A DNA stretch of 64,000 nucleotides from Sulfuritalea sp. (GTDB lineage Bacteria; Pseudomonadota; Gammaproteobacteria; Burkholderiales; Rhodocyclaceae), in NCBI RefSeq assembly GCF_017302275.1, contig NZ_JAFLDR010000010.1, positions 62,001 through 126,000 of the forward strand, in the 5' to 3' direction. Below the pieces are notes generated by a model, which searched no databases, was not told the origin of the DNA, and saw only the letters and a program-made list of their open reading frames with translations. Both the position numbers and the translations under genes were made by a program. The stretch's first letter is position 1. The number at the start of each line of letters is the position of its first letter. Positions 24,595 to 32,745 of this stretch are shown here, piece after piece.

Positions 24595-25916
24595 CCCAGA
24601 TGACGCCCGCGGAGATCGTTTCCGAACTCGACAAACACATCGTCGGCCAGTCGCGCGCCAAGCGCGCGGTGGCGATCGCGCTGCGCAACCGCTGGCGCCG
24701 CATGCAGGTTGCCGAACCCCTGCGCACCGAAATAACGCCGAAGAACATCCTGATGATCGGCCCCACCGGCGTCGGCAAGACCGAGATCGCGCGCCGCCTG
24801 GCGCGGCTGGCCAATGCGCCCTTCATCAAGATCGAGGCGACCAAGTTCACCGAGGTCGGTTATGTCGGTCGCGACGTGGACACCATCATCCGCGACCTCG
24901 CCGAAACGGCGATCAAGAACGGCCGCGAACACGCCATGCGCATCGTCCGCGACCGCGCCATGGATGCCGCCGAGGACCGTGTGCTCGACGTGCTGCTGCC
25001 GTCTGCAAGAGTCGGCGCCGGCGACACGGCGAGCGAGGACTCCGGTACGCGCCAGAAATTCCGCAAGAAGCTGCGCGAAGGCGAACTCGACGACAAGGAG
25101 ATCGAGATCGAAGTCGCCGCGCCCCAGGCCAGCATGGAGATCTTCGCCCCACCCGGCATGGAGGACCTGACGCAGCAGATCCAGGGCATGTTCCAGAACA
25201 TCGGCGGCGGCAAGAAGCGCGTGCGCAAGATGAAGATCCGCGACGCGATGAAGTCGCTGGCGGACGAGGAAGCGGCGCGCCTGATCAACGACGAGGAAGT
25301 GAAGACCGAGGCGTTGCGGAACGTCGAGCAGAACGGCATCGTCTTCCTCGACGAGATCGACAAGATCGCCTCGCGCTCGGAAGCGCACGGCGCCGAAGTC
25401 TCGCGCCAGGGCGTGCAGCGCGACCTCCTGCCGCTGGTGGAGGGAACGACCGTCAGCACCAAGTACGGCATGATCAAGACCGACCACATCCTGTTCATCG
25501 CCAGCGGCGCCTTCCACATCGCCAAGCCCTCGGACCTGATACCGGAACTGCAGGGCCGCTTCCCGATCCGGGTCGAACTCGATTCGCTGTCGGTCGATGA
25601 TTTCGAGCGCATCCTGACCCAGACCGACGCCTGCCTGACGCGACAGTACCAGGCGCTGCTGGCGACCGAGGAGGTGGCCCTGGAATTCGGCGCGGACGGC
25701 ATCAAGCGCCTGGCCGAAATTGCCTACCAGGTCAACGAAAAGACCGAGAACATCGGCGCGCGCCGGCTCTACACGGTGATGGAAAAGCTGCTCGAGGAAA
25801 TCTCCTTCGATGCCGGCCAGCGTGTCGGCGAAAAGCTTGCCATCGACGGCGCCTACGTCGACGCGAGGCTGGGCGAACTGGCGAAAAACGAAGATCTCTC
25901 GCGCTACGTGCTCTGA
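24591..25916 (+). CDS. hslU: ATP-dependent protease ATPase subunit HslU
   Basis: AAA+ unfoldase that feeds HslV. The 441 residues compare with 443 in E. coli. Walker A is GPTGVGKT at 57-64, Walker B is VFLDEIDKI, the pore motif is the family's GYVGRD (in [10 protein letters not shown]), and the C-terminal tail EDLSRYVL inserts into HslV. Within the intermediate domain, residues about 140-150 ([15 protein letters not shown]) are encoded by DNA identical in part to dispersed repeat family B (25008-25034). This variable part of the I domain has apparently absorbed a repeat without losing the frame. Confidence 0.96.
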   Translation: MTQMTPAEIVSELDKHIVGQSRAKRAVAIALRNRWRRMQVAEPLRTEITPKNILMIGPTGVGKTEIARRLARLANAPFIKIEATKFTEVGYVGRDVDTIIRDLAETAIKNGREHAMRIVRDRAMDAAEDRVLDVLLPSARVGAGDTASEDSGTRQKFRKKLREGELDDKEIEIEVAAPQASMEIFAPPGMEDLTQQIQGMFQNIGGGKKRVRKMKIRDAMKSLADEEAARLINDEEVKTEALRNVEQNGIVFLDEIDKIASRSEAHGAEVSRQGVQRDLLPLVEGTTVSTKYGMIKTDHILFIASGAFHIAKPSDLIPELQGRFPIRVELDSLSVDDFERILTQTDACLTRQYQALLATEEVALEFGADGIKRLAEIAYQVNEKTENIGARRLYTVMEKLLEEISFDAGQRVGEKLAIDGAYVDARLGELAKNEDLSRYVL

Positions 25917-25921
25917 ATCCG

Positions 25922-26797
25922 ATGCTGGAGAGAATTCTCGGCATCGTCTTCCCGATCTATGCCGTGGTCGCCGTGGGCTATGCCTACGGACGCTGGAAGA
26001 AGCCCGACATGGCCTTCGCCAACCAGCTCAACATGGACATCTTCGTCCCGGCGCTGGTGTTCGCCGCGCTGGCCTCCAGGTCCTTCGACATCGCGCAGAA
26101 CCTGCCGCTGCTGCTCGGCGCCACTCTCGTGGTGCTCGGCACTGGCCTGCTGGCCTGGCCGGTGGCGCGCCTGCTGGGGGTCGCCAGCAACACCTTCGTG
26201 CCGCCGATGATGTTCAAGAATTCCGGCAACATGGGCCTGCCGCTGGCGGTGCTCGCCTTCGGCGAAGCCGCGCTGCCGGCCGCCGTGGTGCTGTTCTTCG
26301 TGGAGAACTTCCTGCATTACTCGCTGGGCACCTGGATGCTCGACCATCATGCCCGGTTGTGGAACCTGTGGCGGGTGCCGGTGATCGGCGCGGCGCTGGC
26401 GGGGCTGGCGGTGAGCCTGTTGCAGTTTCCGCTGTGGCAGCCATTGTGGCTGGGGGTCAAGATGCTGGGCGACGTGTCGATCCCGCTGCTGCTGTTCTCG
26501 CTCGGCGTGCGCCTCACCGACAGCCGCCACGCCGACTGGAAGATCAGCATCGCCGGGGCGCTCACCACGCCGCTGGCCGGCGTGCTGGTGGCGCTGCTGG
26601 CGAACCATCTGCTCGGGCTGAGCGGGCGCGATGCGGCGATGCTGGTGCTGTTCGGCGCGCTGCCGCCGGCGGTACTCAACTACATCTTCGCCGAGCGTTA
26701 CCGGCAGGAGCCGGAGCGCGTCGCCTCCATCGTGATGGTCGGCAACACCGCCTCGCTGCTGGTGATCCCGCTGACCCTGGCCTGGGTGCTGAAATAG
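25922..26797 (+). CDS. AEC (auxin efflux carrier) family transporter
   Basis: A 291-residue membrane protein with about ten hydrophobic segments, starting five bases after hslU. Typical of the AEC family are GYAYGRWKKPDMAFANQLNM near the N-terminus, FKNSGNMGLPLAVLAFGEAA in the middle of the first half and FGALPPAVLNYIFAERY near residue 245. Relatives export or import malate, malonate or other organic acids. The substrate here is unknown. It converges with the MFS gene over 12 bases. Confidence 0.9.
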   Translation: MLERILGIVFPIYAVVAVGYAYGRWKKPDMAFANQLNMDIFVPALVFAALASRSFDIAQNLPLLLGATLVVLGTGLLAWPVARLLGVASNTFVPPMMFKNSGNMGLPLAVLAFGEAALPAAVVLFFVENFLHYSLGTWMLDHHARLWNLWRVPVIGAALAGLAVSLLQFPLWQPLWLGVKMLGDVSIPLLLFSLGVRLTDSRHADWKISIAGALTTPLAGVLVALLANHLLGLSGRDAAMLVLFGALPPAVLNYIFAERYRQEPERVASIVMVGNTASLLVIPLTLAWVLK

Positions 26798-26809
26798 CGG
26801 CGCGCCGCC

Positions 26810-27997
26810 TCAGTGGCGGCGCCGCAGCAGAAACTGCGCCGCCATCGCGCAAAGCGTGAAGGCGAGCATCAGCAGGCCAAGGTTCACCGTGTTCGCGTGG
26901 CTCACCAGCCCCACCGAATAGCCGCCCAGCGCGCCCATCAGTTGCTGCATCAGGCCGGCCACGGCGGCGCCGGCGCCAGCCAGCGCCGGCACAGCGCCCA
27001 CCGTGCCCGCCAGCGTCGGCGGCATCAGGAAGCCGTGGCCGATGCCGAGCAGCATCAGCGGCAGGGCGAAGGCCAGCGGGCTGCCGACCCCGGCCAGCGC
27101 CAGCAGCAGGGCGATTCCCGCCAGGGTCAAAAGCTGGCCCAGGGCCATCATGCGGCGATCGCCCTGGCGGCGGATCAGGCGGCTGGTGAGGAAGTTGCCG
27201 GCGACATAGGCGAAGGGCACGCACATGATGTACCAGCCGATATCGGCGGGGCCCACACCATAGCCGCCAAGCACGATGGGCGCGCCGCCGAGAAAGACGT
27301 AGAACGCCGCCGTGGTCATCGCCAGGATGGCGACATGGAGCAGGAAGGCTGGCTCGCGCGCCAGCCGCGCATAGGCCATGCCCATGTCGTGGAGCCAGTG
27401 CGTATCGAGGGCCGCCGCGGGCTCGCGCGTCGGCAGCCCGCGCCATGCCGCGACCAGCAGCACCGCGGCCAGCACGGCGACCAGCAGGAAGTTCGACTGC
27501 CAGCCGAGCGCGACATGCAGTTGCCCGCCGATCACCGTCGCCAGCGGCGGGCAGAAGCCCATCGTCATGCCCACCCAGGCCATCACGCGGGTGCGCTCCG
27601 GGCCGCGGAACAGGTCCTGGACCATGGCCCGCCCCACCACCATGCCGGCGGCGCTGCCGGCGCCCTGCAGCGTGCGCGCCGCGATCAGCGACGGCAGGTC
27701 CGGCGCCAGCGCCGCCAGCAGCGAGCCGATCCCGGCCACCGCCAGCCCTATCATCAGGATGCGCTTGCGGCCATGGCGATCCGACAGCGGCCCATACAGC
27801 AGTTGCAGCGCGCCGTAGGCCACCAGGTAGCCGCTCAGCGTCAACTGCACGCCGGCCTGCCCGGCGCCGAAGATCGCCCCCCACTCCTGCATCGACGGCA
27901 GGCAGACCGTCATCGCCAGCAGGCCGAAGGCGATCTGCGCCAGCAGGTTGGCGATCAGGAGTCCGTGCGGCGGCGTGTCGGGCGGGGGCGGGGTCAT
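26810..27997 (-). CDS. Bcr/CflA-type MFS drug exporter
   Basis: A 395-residue major facilitator of the 12-helix drug:proton antiporter group. Motif A between helices 2 and 3 is LYGPLSDRHGRKRILMIGL, preceded by VQLTLSGYLVAYGALQLLYG, both characteristic of the Bcr/CflA branch. The second half has GVGPADIGWYIMCVPFAYVA and GAAVAGLMQQLMGALGGYSV. It probably exports drugs or metabolites; specificity is not readable. The start at ATG 27997 gives MTPPPPDTPPHG before the first helix. Confidence 0.9.
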   Translation of the reverse strand: MTPPPPDTPPHGLLIANLLAQIAFGLLAMTVCLPSMQEWGAIFGAGQAGVQLTLSGYLVAYGALQLLYGPLSDRHGRKRILMIGLAVAGIGSLLAALAPDLPSLIAARTLQGAGSAAGMVVGRAMVQDLFRGPERTRVMAWVGMTMGFCPPLATVIGGQLHVALGWQSNFLLVAVLAAVLLVAAWRGLPTREPAAALDTHWLHDMGMAYARLAREPAFLLHVAILAMTTAAFYVFLGGAPIVLGGYGVGPADIGWYIMCVPFAYVAGNFLTSRLIRRQGDRRMMALGQLLTLAGIALLLALAGVGSPLAFALPLMLLGIGHGFLMPPTLAGTVGAVPALAGAGAAVAGLMQQLMGALGGYSVGLVSHANTVNLGLLMLAFTLCAMAAQFLLRRRH

Positions 27998-28136
27998 CGG
28001 GAAAAGGGCGCAGGCGGGAGTCGGCGTCGGGCGGCCGTCGAGTATCGTCGCAAGCGGCTTGTGCGGTCAATCGACTGATGGCGGCGCGCTGCGGGCGATG
28101 GGTGGCTGGCAGCCCTTCCCGTCACGTCGCGTTGCC

Positions 28137-28174
28137 ATATCTTCCCGATTGGAGGACAATATCTTCCCAATTGG
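28137..28174. promoter_or_regulatory. Direct repeat pair, candidate operator of the AAA/DUF4143 operon
   Basis: ATATCTTCCCGATTGG (28137-28152) recurs as ATATCTTCCCAATTGG (28159-28174), with one difference and exactly 22 bases from start to start, which is two helical turns. The pair lies 35 bases before ATG 28209, where a promoter would be expected. Tandem sites on the same helix face suggest cooperative binding of a regulator that is not identifiable here. Confidence 0.55.
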
Positions 28175-28208
28175 CAATGACGCCCATCCCGTTTGGACAC
28201 CCAGTGCG

Positions 28209-29483
28209 ATGACTGCCCAGGAGGCTTCCCGATCCCTCTATCCGCGCTTCCTCGCGCCGCGCATCGAGGAGGCGCTTGCCGATACCCCCGTGGTCCTGAT
28301 CAGCGGGCCGCGCCAATCCGGGAAAACCACGCTGGCCAGGCAGTTGGCGGGGGCGCGGACATTCCTGACGCTCGACCATGAGCCGACCCTGCGGGCCGCT
28401 ATCGACGATCCCGTCGGCCTGGTGCGCGGTTTCGACGCGCTCGTCATCGACGAGATCCAGCGTGCCCCGCGATTGCTGCTGGCGATCAAGCAGGCCGTCG
28501 ATGCCGATCGCCGGCCCGGACGATTCCTGCTGACCGGCTCGGCAAACCTGATGACCTTGCCGATGGTGGCGGACTCGCTGGCCGGGCGGATCGAAAACCA
28601 GGTCCTGCTGCCACTGTCCCAATCGGAAATGGTGGCGCCTGAAAGCCGCGCCGTGCAGGACTGGATCGACCGGCTGTTCCGGGGCGAAATTCCCCATCCC
28701 GCCGCCGGTCGCGGCGAAATCGTCGATCGCGTGCTGCGCGGCGGCTACCCCGAAGCCCTCGCGCGCGCCACCCCAAGGCGACGCCAGGCCTGGGCGCGCC
28801 AGTACCTGGACATGCTGATCCAGCGCGACATCCGCGATCTCGCCCGCCTGGACAAACTGGAACACCTGCCCCGCCTGCTGGCGATGCTGGCCCAGGTATC
28901 CGGACAGTTGTGCAATTTCTCCCAACTTGGGGGCCAGATCGGGCTCGACCACAAGACGATAGGCAAGTATCTCGCGGTCTTCGAGCAGATGTACCTGCTG
29001 CAACGCGTTCCCGCCTGGGCGGGCACGACCCTGGGTCGGCTGGTCAGGACGCCCAAACTCCAATTCATCGACTCGGGATTGCTGGCCGCGCTGCTGGAAA
29101 TCGGCGACATCTCGCCGGTCCAGTCGCGGAGCCGTTTCGGGCCCTTGCTGGAAAGCTTCGTGTTCGGCGAACTGCTCAAATTCTGCACCTGGTCCGAACG
29201 CCGCCACGCCATGTACTACTACCGCGACAAGAGCCAGCGCGAAGTCGATTTCGTCATCGAGAACACGCCGGGCGACATCGTCGGCATCGAGGTCAAGTCG
29301 GCGGCAACGGTAGGCGGCAGCGATTTCTCCGGCTTGCGGCAACTTGCCTTGCTCAGCGGACAGCGATTCCGTGCCGGCCTGGTGCTCTACGACGGCGACC
29401 TCACCTTGCCGTTCGGCCCCGGCCTGTGGGCCGTGCCCCTGAGCACCCTGTGGCAGGCCGAATTCCGGGAGGCAAGCGCATGA
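28209..29483 (+). CDS. AAA ATPase with DUF4143 domain
   Basis: A 424-residue ATP-binding protein. The Walker A motif GPRQSGKTT is at residues 33-41, Walker B DALVIDEIQRAP is near 79-90, and sensor LLTGSANLMTLP is near 112. A winged-helix segment (NFSQLGGQIGLDHKTIGKYL) follows. The C-terminal DUF4143 nuclease-like part has EVDFVIENTPGDIVGIEVKS, which resembles a PD-(D/E)xK core. These proteins are widespread and poorly understood. It overlaps the next gene by four bases, so the two are a unit. A long upstream open frame exists, but ATG 28209 starts just before the conserved domain and after the direct repeats. Confidence 0.88.
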   Translation: MTAQEASRSLYPRFLAPRIEEALADTPVVLISGPRQSGKTTLARQLAGARTFLTLDHEPTLRAAIDDPVGLVRGFDALVIDEIQRAPRLLLAIKQAVDADRRPGRFLLTGSANLMTLPMVADSLAGRIENQVLLPLSQSEMVAPESRAVQDWIDRLFRGEIPHPAAGRGEIVDRVLRGGYPEALARATPRRRQAWARQYLDMLIQRDIRDLARLDKLEHLPRLLAMLAQVSGQLCNFSQLGGQIGLDHKTIGKYLAVFEQMYLLQRVPAWAGTTLGRLVRTPKLQFIDSGLLAALLEIGDISPVQSRSRFGPLLESFVFGELLKFCTWSERRHAMYYYRDKSQREVDFVIENTPGDIVGIEVKSAATVGGSDFSGLRQLALLSGQRFRAGLVLYDGDLTLPFGPGLWAVPLSTLWQAEFREASA

Positions 29484-30046
29484 ACTACACCGAAATCCTT
29501 GCCACGCTGGGCCAGGCCTCGGCCTTCGACCTCTTCCGCCTGCGCGCCGCCATTGACCGCGTACTCGACCAGCCGGGCTGGATGGCCGCCGTGCAGGCCC
29601 GGCTGGCGCCAGGCGCGAACATCGAGTACTTCGACGCGCAGGCCAACCGCGCCGTCAAGGGCCAGTTGCTGGAGATGCGTCGCAAGCAGGCGGTGGTGCT
29701 CGATCCGGAAACCCGCCGGCGCTGGCTGATCTCCTATGCCGCGATCAACCTCGACGGCGCTGACGTCGACATCCGTGAACAGGTGCCGCATGGCCTGAGC
29801 CGCCAGTCCGTCGCCGTCGGCGACGTGGTCGGTTTTGTCGATCGCGAGCACCGGCAACGCGGCGGCCGGATCCTGCGCCTCAACGACAAGACCGTCACCC
29901 TGCAGGTCGGCCCCCAGCGATGGCGAGTCGCCTACGGCCTGCTGCATCGCGTGGTCGAGTCCGGCGCCGGCGACGGCGATCTGGCGGAACTCGGTGTCGC
30001 CGATGCGCGGGCGGAAATCGTGATCGAACCGGAGGATCGCGGGTAG
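29480..30046 (+). CDS. Hypothetical protein with two similar beta-rich segments, coupled to the AAA/DUF4143 gene
   Basis: A 188-residue soluble protein starting inside the ATPase stop (ATGA). The first 40 residues are helical. Two similar segments of about 45 residues follow. The first has IEYFDAQANRAVKGQLLEMR, VVLDPETRRRWLISYAAIN; the second has VVGFVDREHRQRGGRILRLN, VTLQVGPQRWRVAYGLLHRV. The shared pattern (hydrophobic strand, FD/VDR, G, strand, W-R/L-x-x-Y-x-x-[IL]) suggests tandem SH3- or Tudor-like barrels, which is my inference. I do not recognise a named family. It is presumably a partner of the ATPase. Confidence 0.72.
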   Translation: MNYTEILATLGQASAFDLFRLRAAIDRVLDQPGWMAAVQARLAPGANIEYFDAQANRAVKGQLLEMRRKQAVVLDPETRRRWLISYAAINLDGADVDIREQVPHGLSRQSVAVGDVVGFVDREHRQRGGRILRLNDKTVTLQVGPQRWRVAYGLLHRVVESGAGDGDLAELGVADARAEIVIEPEDRG

Positions 30047-30396
30047 GGTTTGCGCATCCCGGTCGGCTGCGATGCGGGGAGGGTTGGGCGACGGGGAGCG
30101 GCGCTCGTCAGGCCGCAAATCGCCGTGTTGCCAGCGCCGACTTGTTGTTGATCGGCGGTTTGGGCCAAGAGCGGGCATAGCGACAAGGGGCAATTTGGTG
30201 GCGCCAATGCCCGGTGACCGATCCGAGACCCGCCACTTGCTCCCGCTACCGCTCGGCCTGAGGACTGAAACGCCACCCCAGAAGTGAGGCCAGCGTGGGC
30301 AGCCCGGTCTTAAGCAGGGTAATGACCTCGAAAATGTACTTGCACCTAGGGCGAGCATTGGTCAGAATGTCCCGACTTATTCCCCGCGAGAGCGCC
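30047..30396. other. Left flank of the restriction-modification island, no gene supported
   Basis: This stretch before the methyltransferase has no convincing coding frame. The 13-mer GCCAGCGCCGACT is at 30130-30142, also found in the same orientation at 33475-33487 on the other side of the island. The sequence GGTTTGGGCCAAGAGCGGGC near 30160 resembles degenerate intergenic DNA. Possible earlier starts of the methyltransferase (GTG 30295, ATG 30322, ATG 30334, ATG 30367) lie in the last 100 bases. Confidence 0.5.
30130..30142. repeat. Dispersed 13-mer, left side of RM island
   Basis: GCCAGCGCCGACT occurs exactly here and at 21626-21638, 33475-33487 and 38001-38013, all on the plus strand. 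One-mismatch copies are at 18429-18441 (plus) and, in reverse complement, at 7339-7351, 25010-25022 and 58524-58536. Confidence 0.7.
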
Positions 30397-31638
30397 ATGC
30401 TAGCCGAGTCAGCCGAAACCGTTTATTTCCTTGAGCAAGCCGTTGCACGTTACAACGTCGGGCGAGTAGCCGAAATGCTGGGCAAAGCCCCGAAAACAAT
30501 TACCCGGTGGCGCACTGGGAAAACTCCGCCGCCGTCCTATTTGGCGCCGGCCCTGCAGAAAATTCTCGACTTTGGCCGGGTTACCCCGAGTGGAGGTGAT
30601 TTCACTTTCATCGACCTGTTCGCCGGTATCGGCGGTATCCGGCTTGGATTCCAGTCTCACGGGGGGCGCTGTGTGTTCACATCAGAATGGAATACGTGGT
30701 CGCAAAAAACTTATGTCGAGAACTTCCGCGACGCGCATGAGATTGTTGGTGACATTGTTCCATGCGAGGCCAAGGACATTCCCGATCACGACGTTCTACT
30801 CGCCGGATTCCCTTGTCAGCCGTTCAGCATTGCTGGCGTCAGCAAGAAAAATGCACTGGGCCGTCCGCACGGGTTTGAATGCACAACACAAGGTACCTTG
30901 TTCTTTGATGTAGCGCGGATCATTGCCGAAAAACGCCCCAAAGCCTTCCTGCTCGAAAGCAACAAGCGACTTGTCTCGCACGACAAGGGAAACACGTTCA
31001 GAGTGATCTTGCACGCTCTGCGCGAAGAACTCGGCTATGACGTGCACTACCGTGTCATCGATGCCCGCCATTTTGTACCCCAGCATCGCGAGCGCATTCT
31101 CATCGTTGGTTTCCGCGAGCCGACCGGATTCAGTTGGGACGCTCTGCAATTTCCGGAATCCGGGCCGGTCTTGTCAAGCATTCTGCATCCGGAAAATGGA
31201 AGTGAATTACCCCAGCCTCCATACACGCATGGTGCAAAGGCCACCGTCCATGACAAGTACGTCCTGACTGACAAGCTCTGGGCCTACTTGCAAGCCTATG
31301 CCGAAAAACACCGCGCCGCCGGCAACGGATTCGGCTTCGGTTTGGTGACGCCCGAGCAAACGGCGCGCACCCTGTCTGCGCGCTATTACAAAGACGGTTC
31401 GGAAATTCTCGTGAGCCGTGGCAAGAACAAGAACCCGCGCCGGCTGACGCCGCGTGAGTGCGCACGACTGATGGGTTTCCCGGATGATTTTCGTATTCCT
31501 GTTTCGGACACGCAAGCCTATCGGCAATTTGGTGATGCGTCCGTGCCTTCTCTTATCGATGGAGTTGCAAGAGCAATGAAGCCGCACGTGATGATCGCCA
31601 TTTCGACATCACCAAGGATGAACGCACATGGCAACTAG
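30397..31638 (+). CDS. DNA (cytosine-5) methyltransferase, M.EcoRII/Dcm type, with atypical motifs VI and X
   Basis: A 413-residue C5-cytosine methyltransferase. Residues 12-45 look like a helix-turn-helix (RYNVGRVAEMLGKAPKTITR), as in the N-terminal extensions of M.EcoRII and Dcm. Motif I is FIDLFAGIGGIRLGFQ, motif IV GFPCQPFSIAGVSKKN holds the catalytic Cys, and LTPRECARLMGFP with RIPVSDTQAYRQFG is strongly Dcm-like. This suggests CCWGG recognition (inference). Two motifs are odd: VI reads LLESNKRLVSHDKG instead of ENVK, and X reads FGDASVPS instead of FGNSVVVP. The start is uncertain; ATG 30397 keeps the complete HTH. It overlaps the HNH gene by 11 bases. DNA is of lower GC than the surroundings. 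Confidence 0.9.
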   Translation: MLAESAETVYFLEQAVARYNVGRVAEMLGKAPKTITRWRTGKTPPPSYLAPALQKILDFGRVTPSGGDFTFIDLFAGIGGIRLGFQSHGGRCVFTSEWNTWSQKTYVENFRDAHEIVGDIVPCEAKDIPDHDVLLAGFPCQPFSIAGVSKKNALGRPHGFECTTQGTLFFDVARIIAEKRPKAFLLESNKRLVSHDKGNTFRVILHALREELGYDVHYRVIDARHFVPQHRERILIVGFREPTGFSWDALQFPESGPVLSSILHPENGSELPQPPYTHGAKATVHDKYVLTDKLWAYLQAYAEKHRAAGNGFGFGLVTPEQTARTLSARYYKDGSEILVSRGKNKNPRRLTPRECARLMGFPDDFRIPVSDTQAYRQFGDASVPSLIDGVARAMKPHVMIAISTSPRMNAHGN

Positions 31639-32407
31639 AGCCGGTTGGTTACGCGAACAGTTGCTGGTTGCATTTCATCTTTATTGCCGGATGCCATTCG
31701 GCAAGATGCATCGTGCCAATCCTGACGTAATTCGCTACGCCGGTTTGATTGGGCGTACGCCATCCGCTCTAGCGATGAAACTCACAAATATCGCCAGTCT
31801 CGATCCGGCCATTACCAGTACGGGCAGGAAAGGGCTTGAGGGAGCATCTTCGGCAGATCGAGCGATGTGGGAGGAGATGCAGACTGATTGGGAGCAGTTT
31901 GCGTTGGCTGTACAGCAAGCCGTAGAACGGGTTGAAGGGCAAGCTATCGAGCTCCCAATAGCTGAGGATGTTCACTTGGGCGCAGCGGAAAACTATGAGG
32001 GTACCGAAAGGTTTGCCACGACCAAGACCCGGGTGGGCCAGGCATTTTTCCGCGATGCTGTATTGAGCGCCTATGACTATTGCTGCTGCATCAGCGGGCT
32101 AGGTGTACCGCAGCTTCTGGTAGCCAGTCACATTGTTCCGTGGCGCAGTGACGCCAAGAACCGGTTGAATCCAAGAAACGGACTGTGCTTATCCATGCTG
32201 CATGACAAGGCGTTCGATCTTGGTTTGATTTGCATTGCCGACAATTTCACCGTACAAATTTCCCCAAAGCTCATGCGGCTTGACGATGAGTTTCTAACTT
32301 CCTCAATCATCAGATATAGCGGACAGCGGTTGCGTACCCCCGAGAAATTCATACCTGACCGTGAATTTCTGGCATTCCACCGTGACAACGTGTTTGTGAG
32401 AACGTAA
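31628..32407 (+). CDS. HNH endonuclease, putative restriction enzyme
   Basis: A 259-residue protein. The N-terminal half is helical (WLREQLLVAFHLYCRMPFGK) and of the type found in HNH restriction-like proteins. The C-terminal half carries the nuclease: YDYCCCISGLG, LLVASHIVPWRSDAKNRLNP and NGLCLSMLHDKAFD. These give the His-Asn-His pattern with the ASHI-W signature. It lies within a methyltransferase operon, overlapping that gene by 11 bases and sharing its TAA/ATG with the next gene. It may be the cleaving enzyme or a second, modification-dependent one. GC is low: 27 of 60 bases in 32221-32280. Confidence 0.85.
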   Translation: MATRAGWLREQLLVAFHLYCRMPFGKMHRANPDVIRYAGLIGRTPSALAMKLTNIASLDPAITSTGRKGLEGASSADRAMWEEMQTDWEQFALAVQQAVERVEGQAIELPIAEDVHLGAAENYEGTERFATTKTRVGQAFFRDAVLSAYDYCCCISGLGVPQLLVASHIVPWRSDAKNRLNPRNGLCLSMLHDKAFDLGLICIADNFTVQISPKLMRLDDEFLTSSIIRYSGQRLRTPEKFIPDREFLAFHRDNVFVRT

Positions 32408-32721
32408 TGAATATCGTCTTTGAGTACCTATACCGAGACGCTGGCAACTACAAGAATTGGGAGAGTGTAGTGTTCTCCAATCCTCGTGCTCATGACATAG
32501 ATACAGTGAGGGCGTCAGTTAGGCAGGCCATGTCTAATGCCGAGTTCTTTGATGCACCTGCTGCTCGTTTGCCAGATTTGCATTTTCCAGTGTTCTGCGC
32601 GGAGCTAGATGTGCCTCTACATGAGTTTTTTGATGTCAGCGACACTGATCAAGCTCCAGACGATTTGTTTGGCAGAAGCATTGACCAACTCTTAGTCGAG
32701 ATTGGAAATTTCGGTCGATAG
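32407..32721 (+). CDS. Small acidic hypothetical protein of the RM operon
   Basis: A 104-residue protein whose ATG uses the last base of the HNH stop codon. It begins NIVFEYLYRDAGNYKNWESV and is rich in Asp, Phe and Pro, with PDLHFPVFCAELDVPLHEFF in the middle and RSIDQLLVEIGNFGR at the end. No signal peptide, membrane segment or known motif is visible. I do not recognise the family. Tight coupling to both nuclease genes suggests it is a subunit, immunity factor or regulator of the system. Codon use and low GC match its neighbours, so it came with the island. Confidence 0.7.
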   Translation: MNIVFEYLYRDAGNYKNWESVVFSNPRAHDIDTVRASVRQAMSNAEFFDAPAARLPDLHFPVFCAELDVPLHEFFDVSDTDQAPDDLFGRSIDQLLVEIGNFGR

Positions 32722-32745
32722 TGCAATTTGCATCCCGATCCGGCA

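Noticed and set aside
32407-32721. Missing N-terminal EcoRII domain encoded by the small gene
   Set aside because: The 104-residue sequence shows no resemblance to the EcoRII N domain and is acidic and short.
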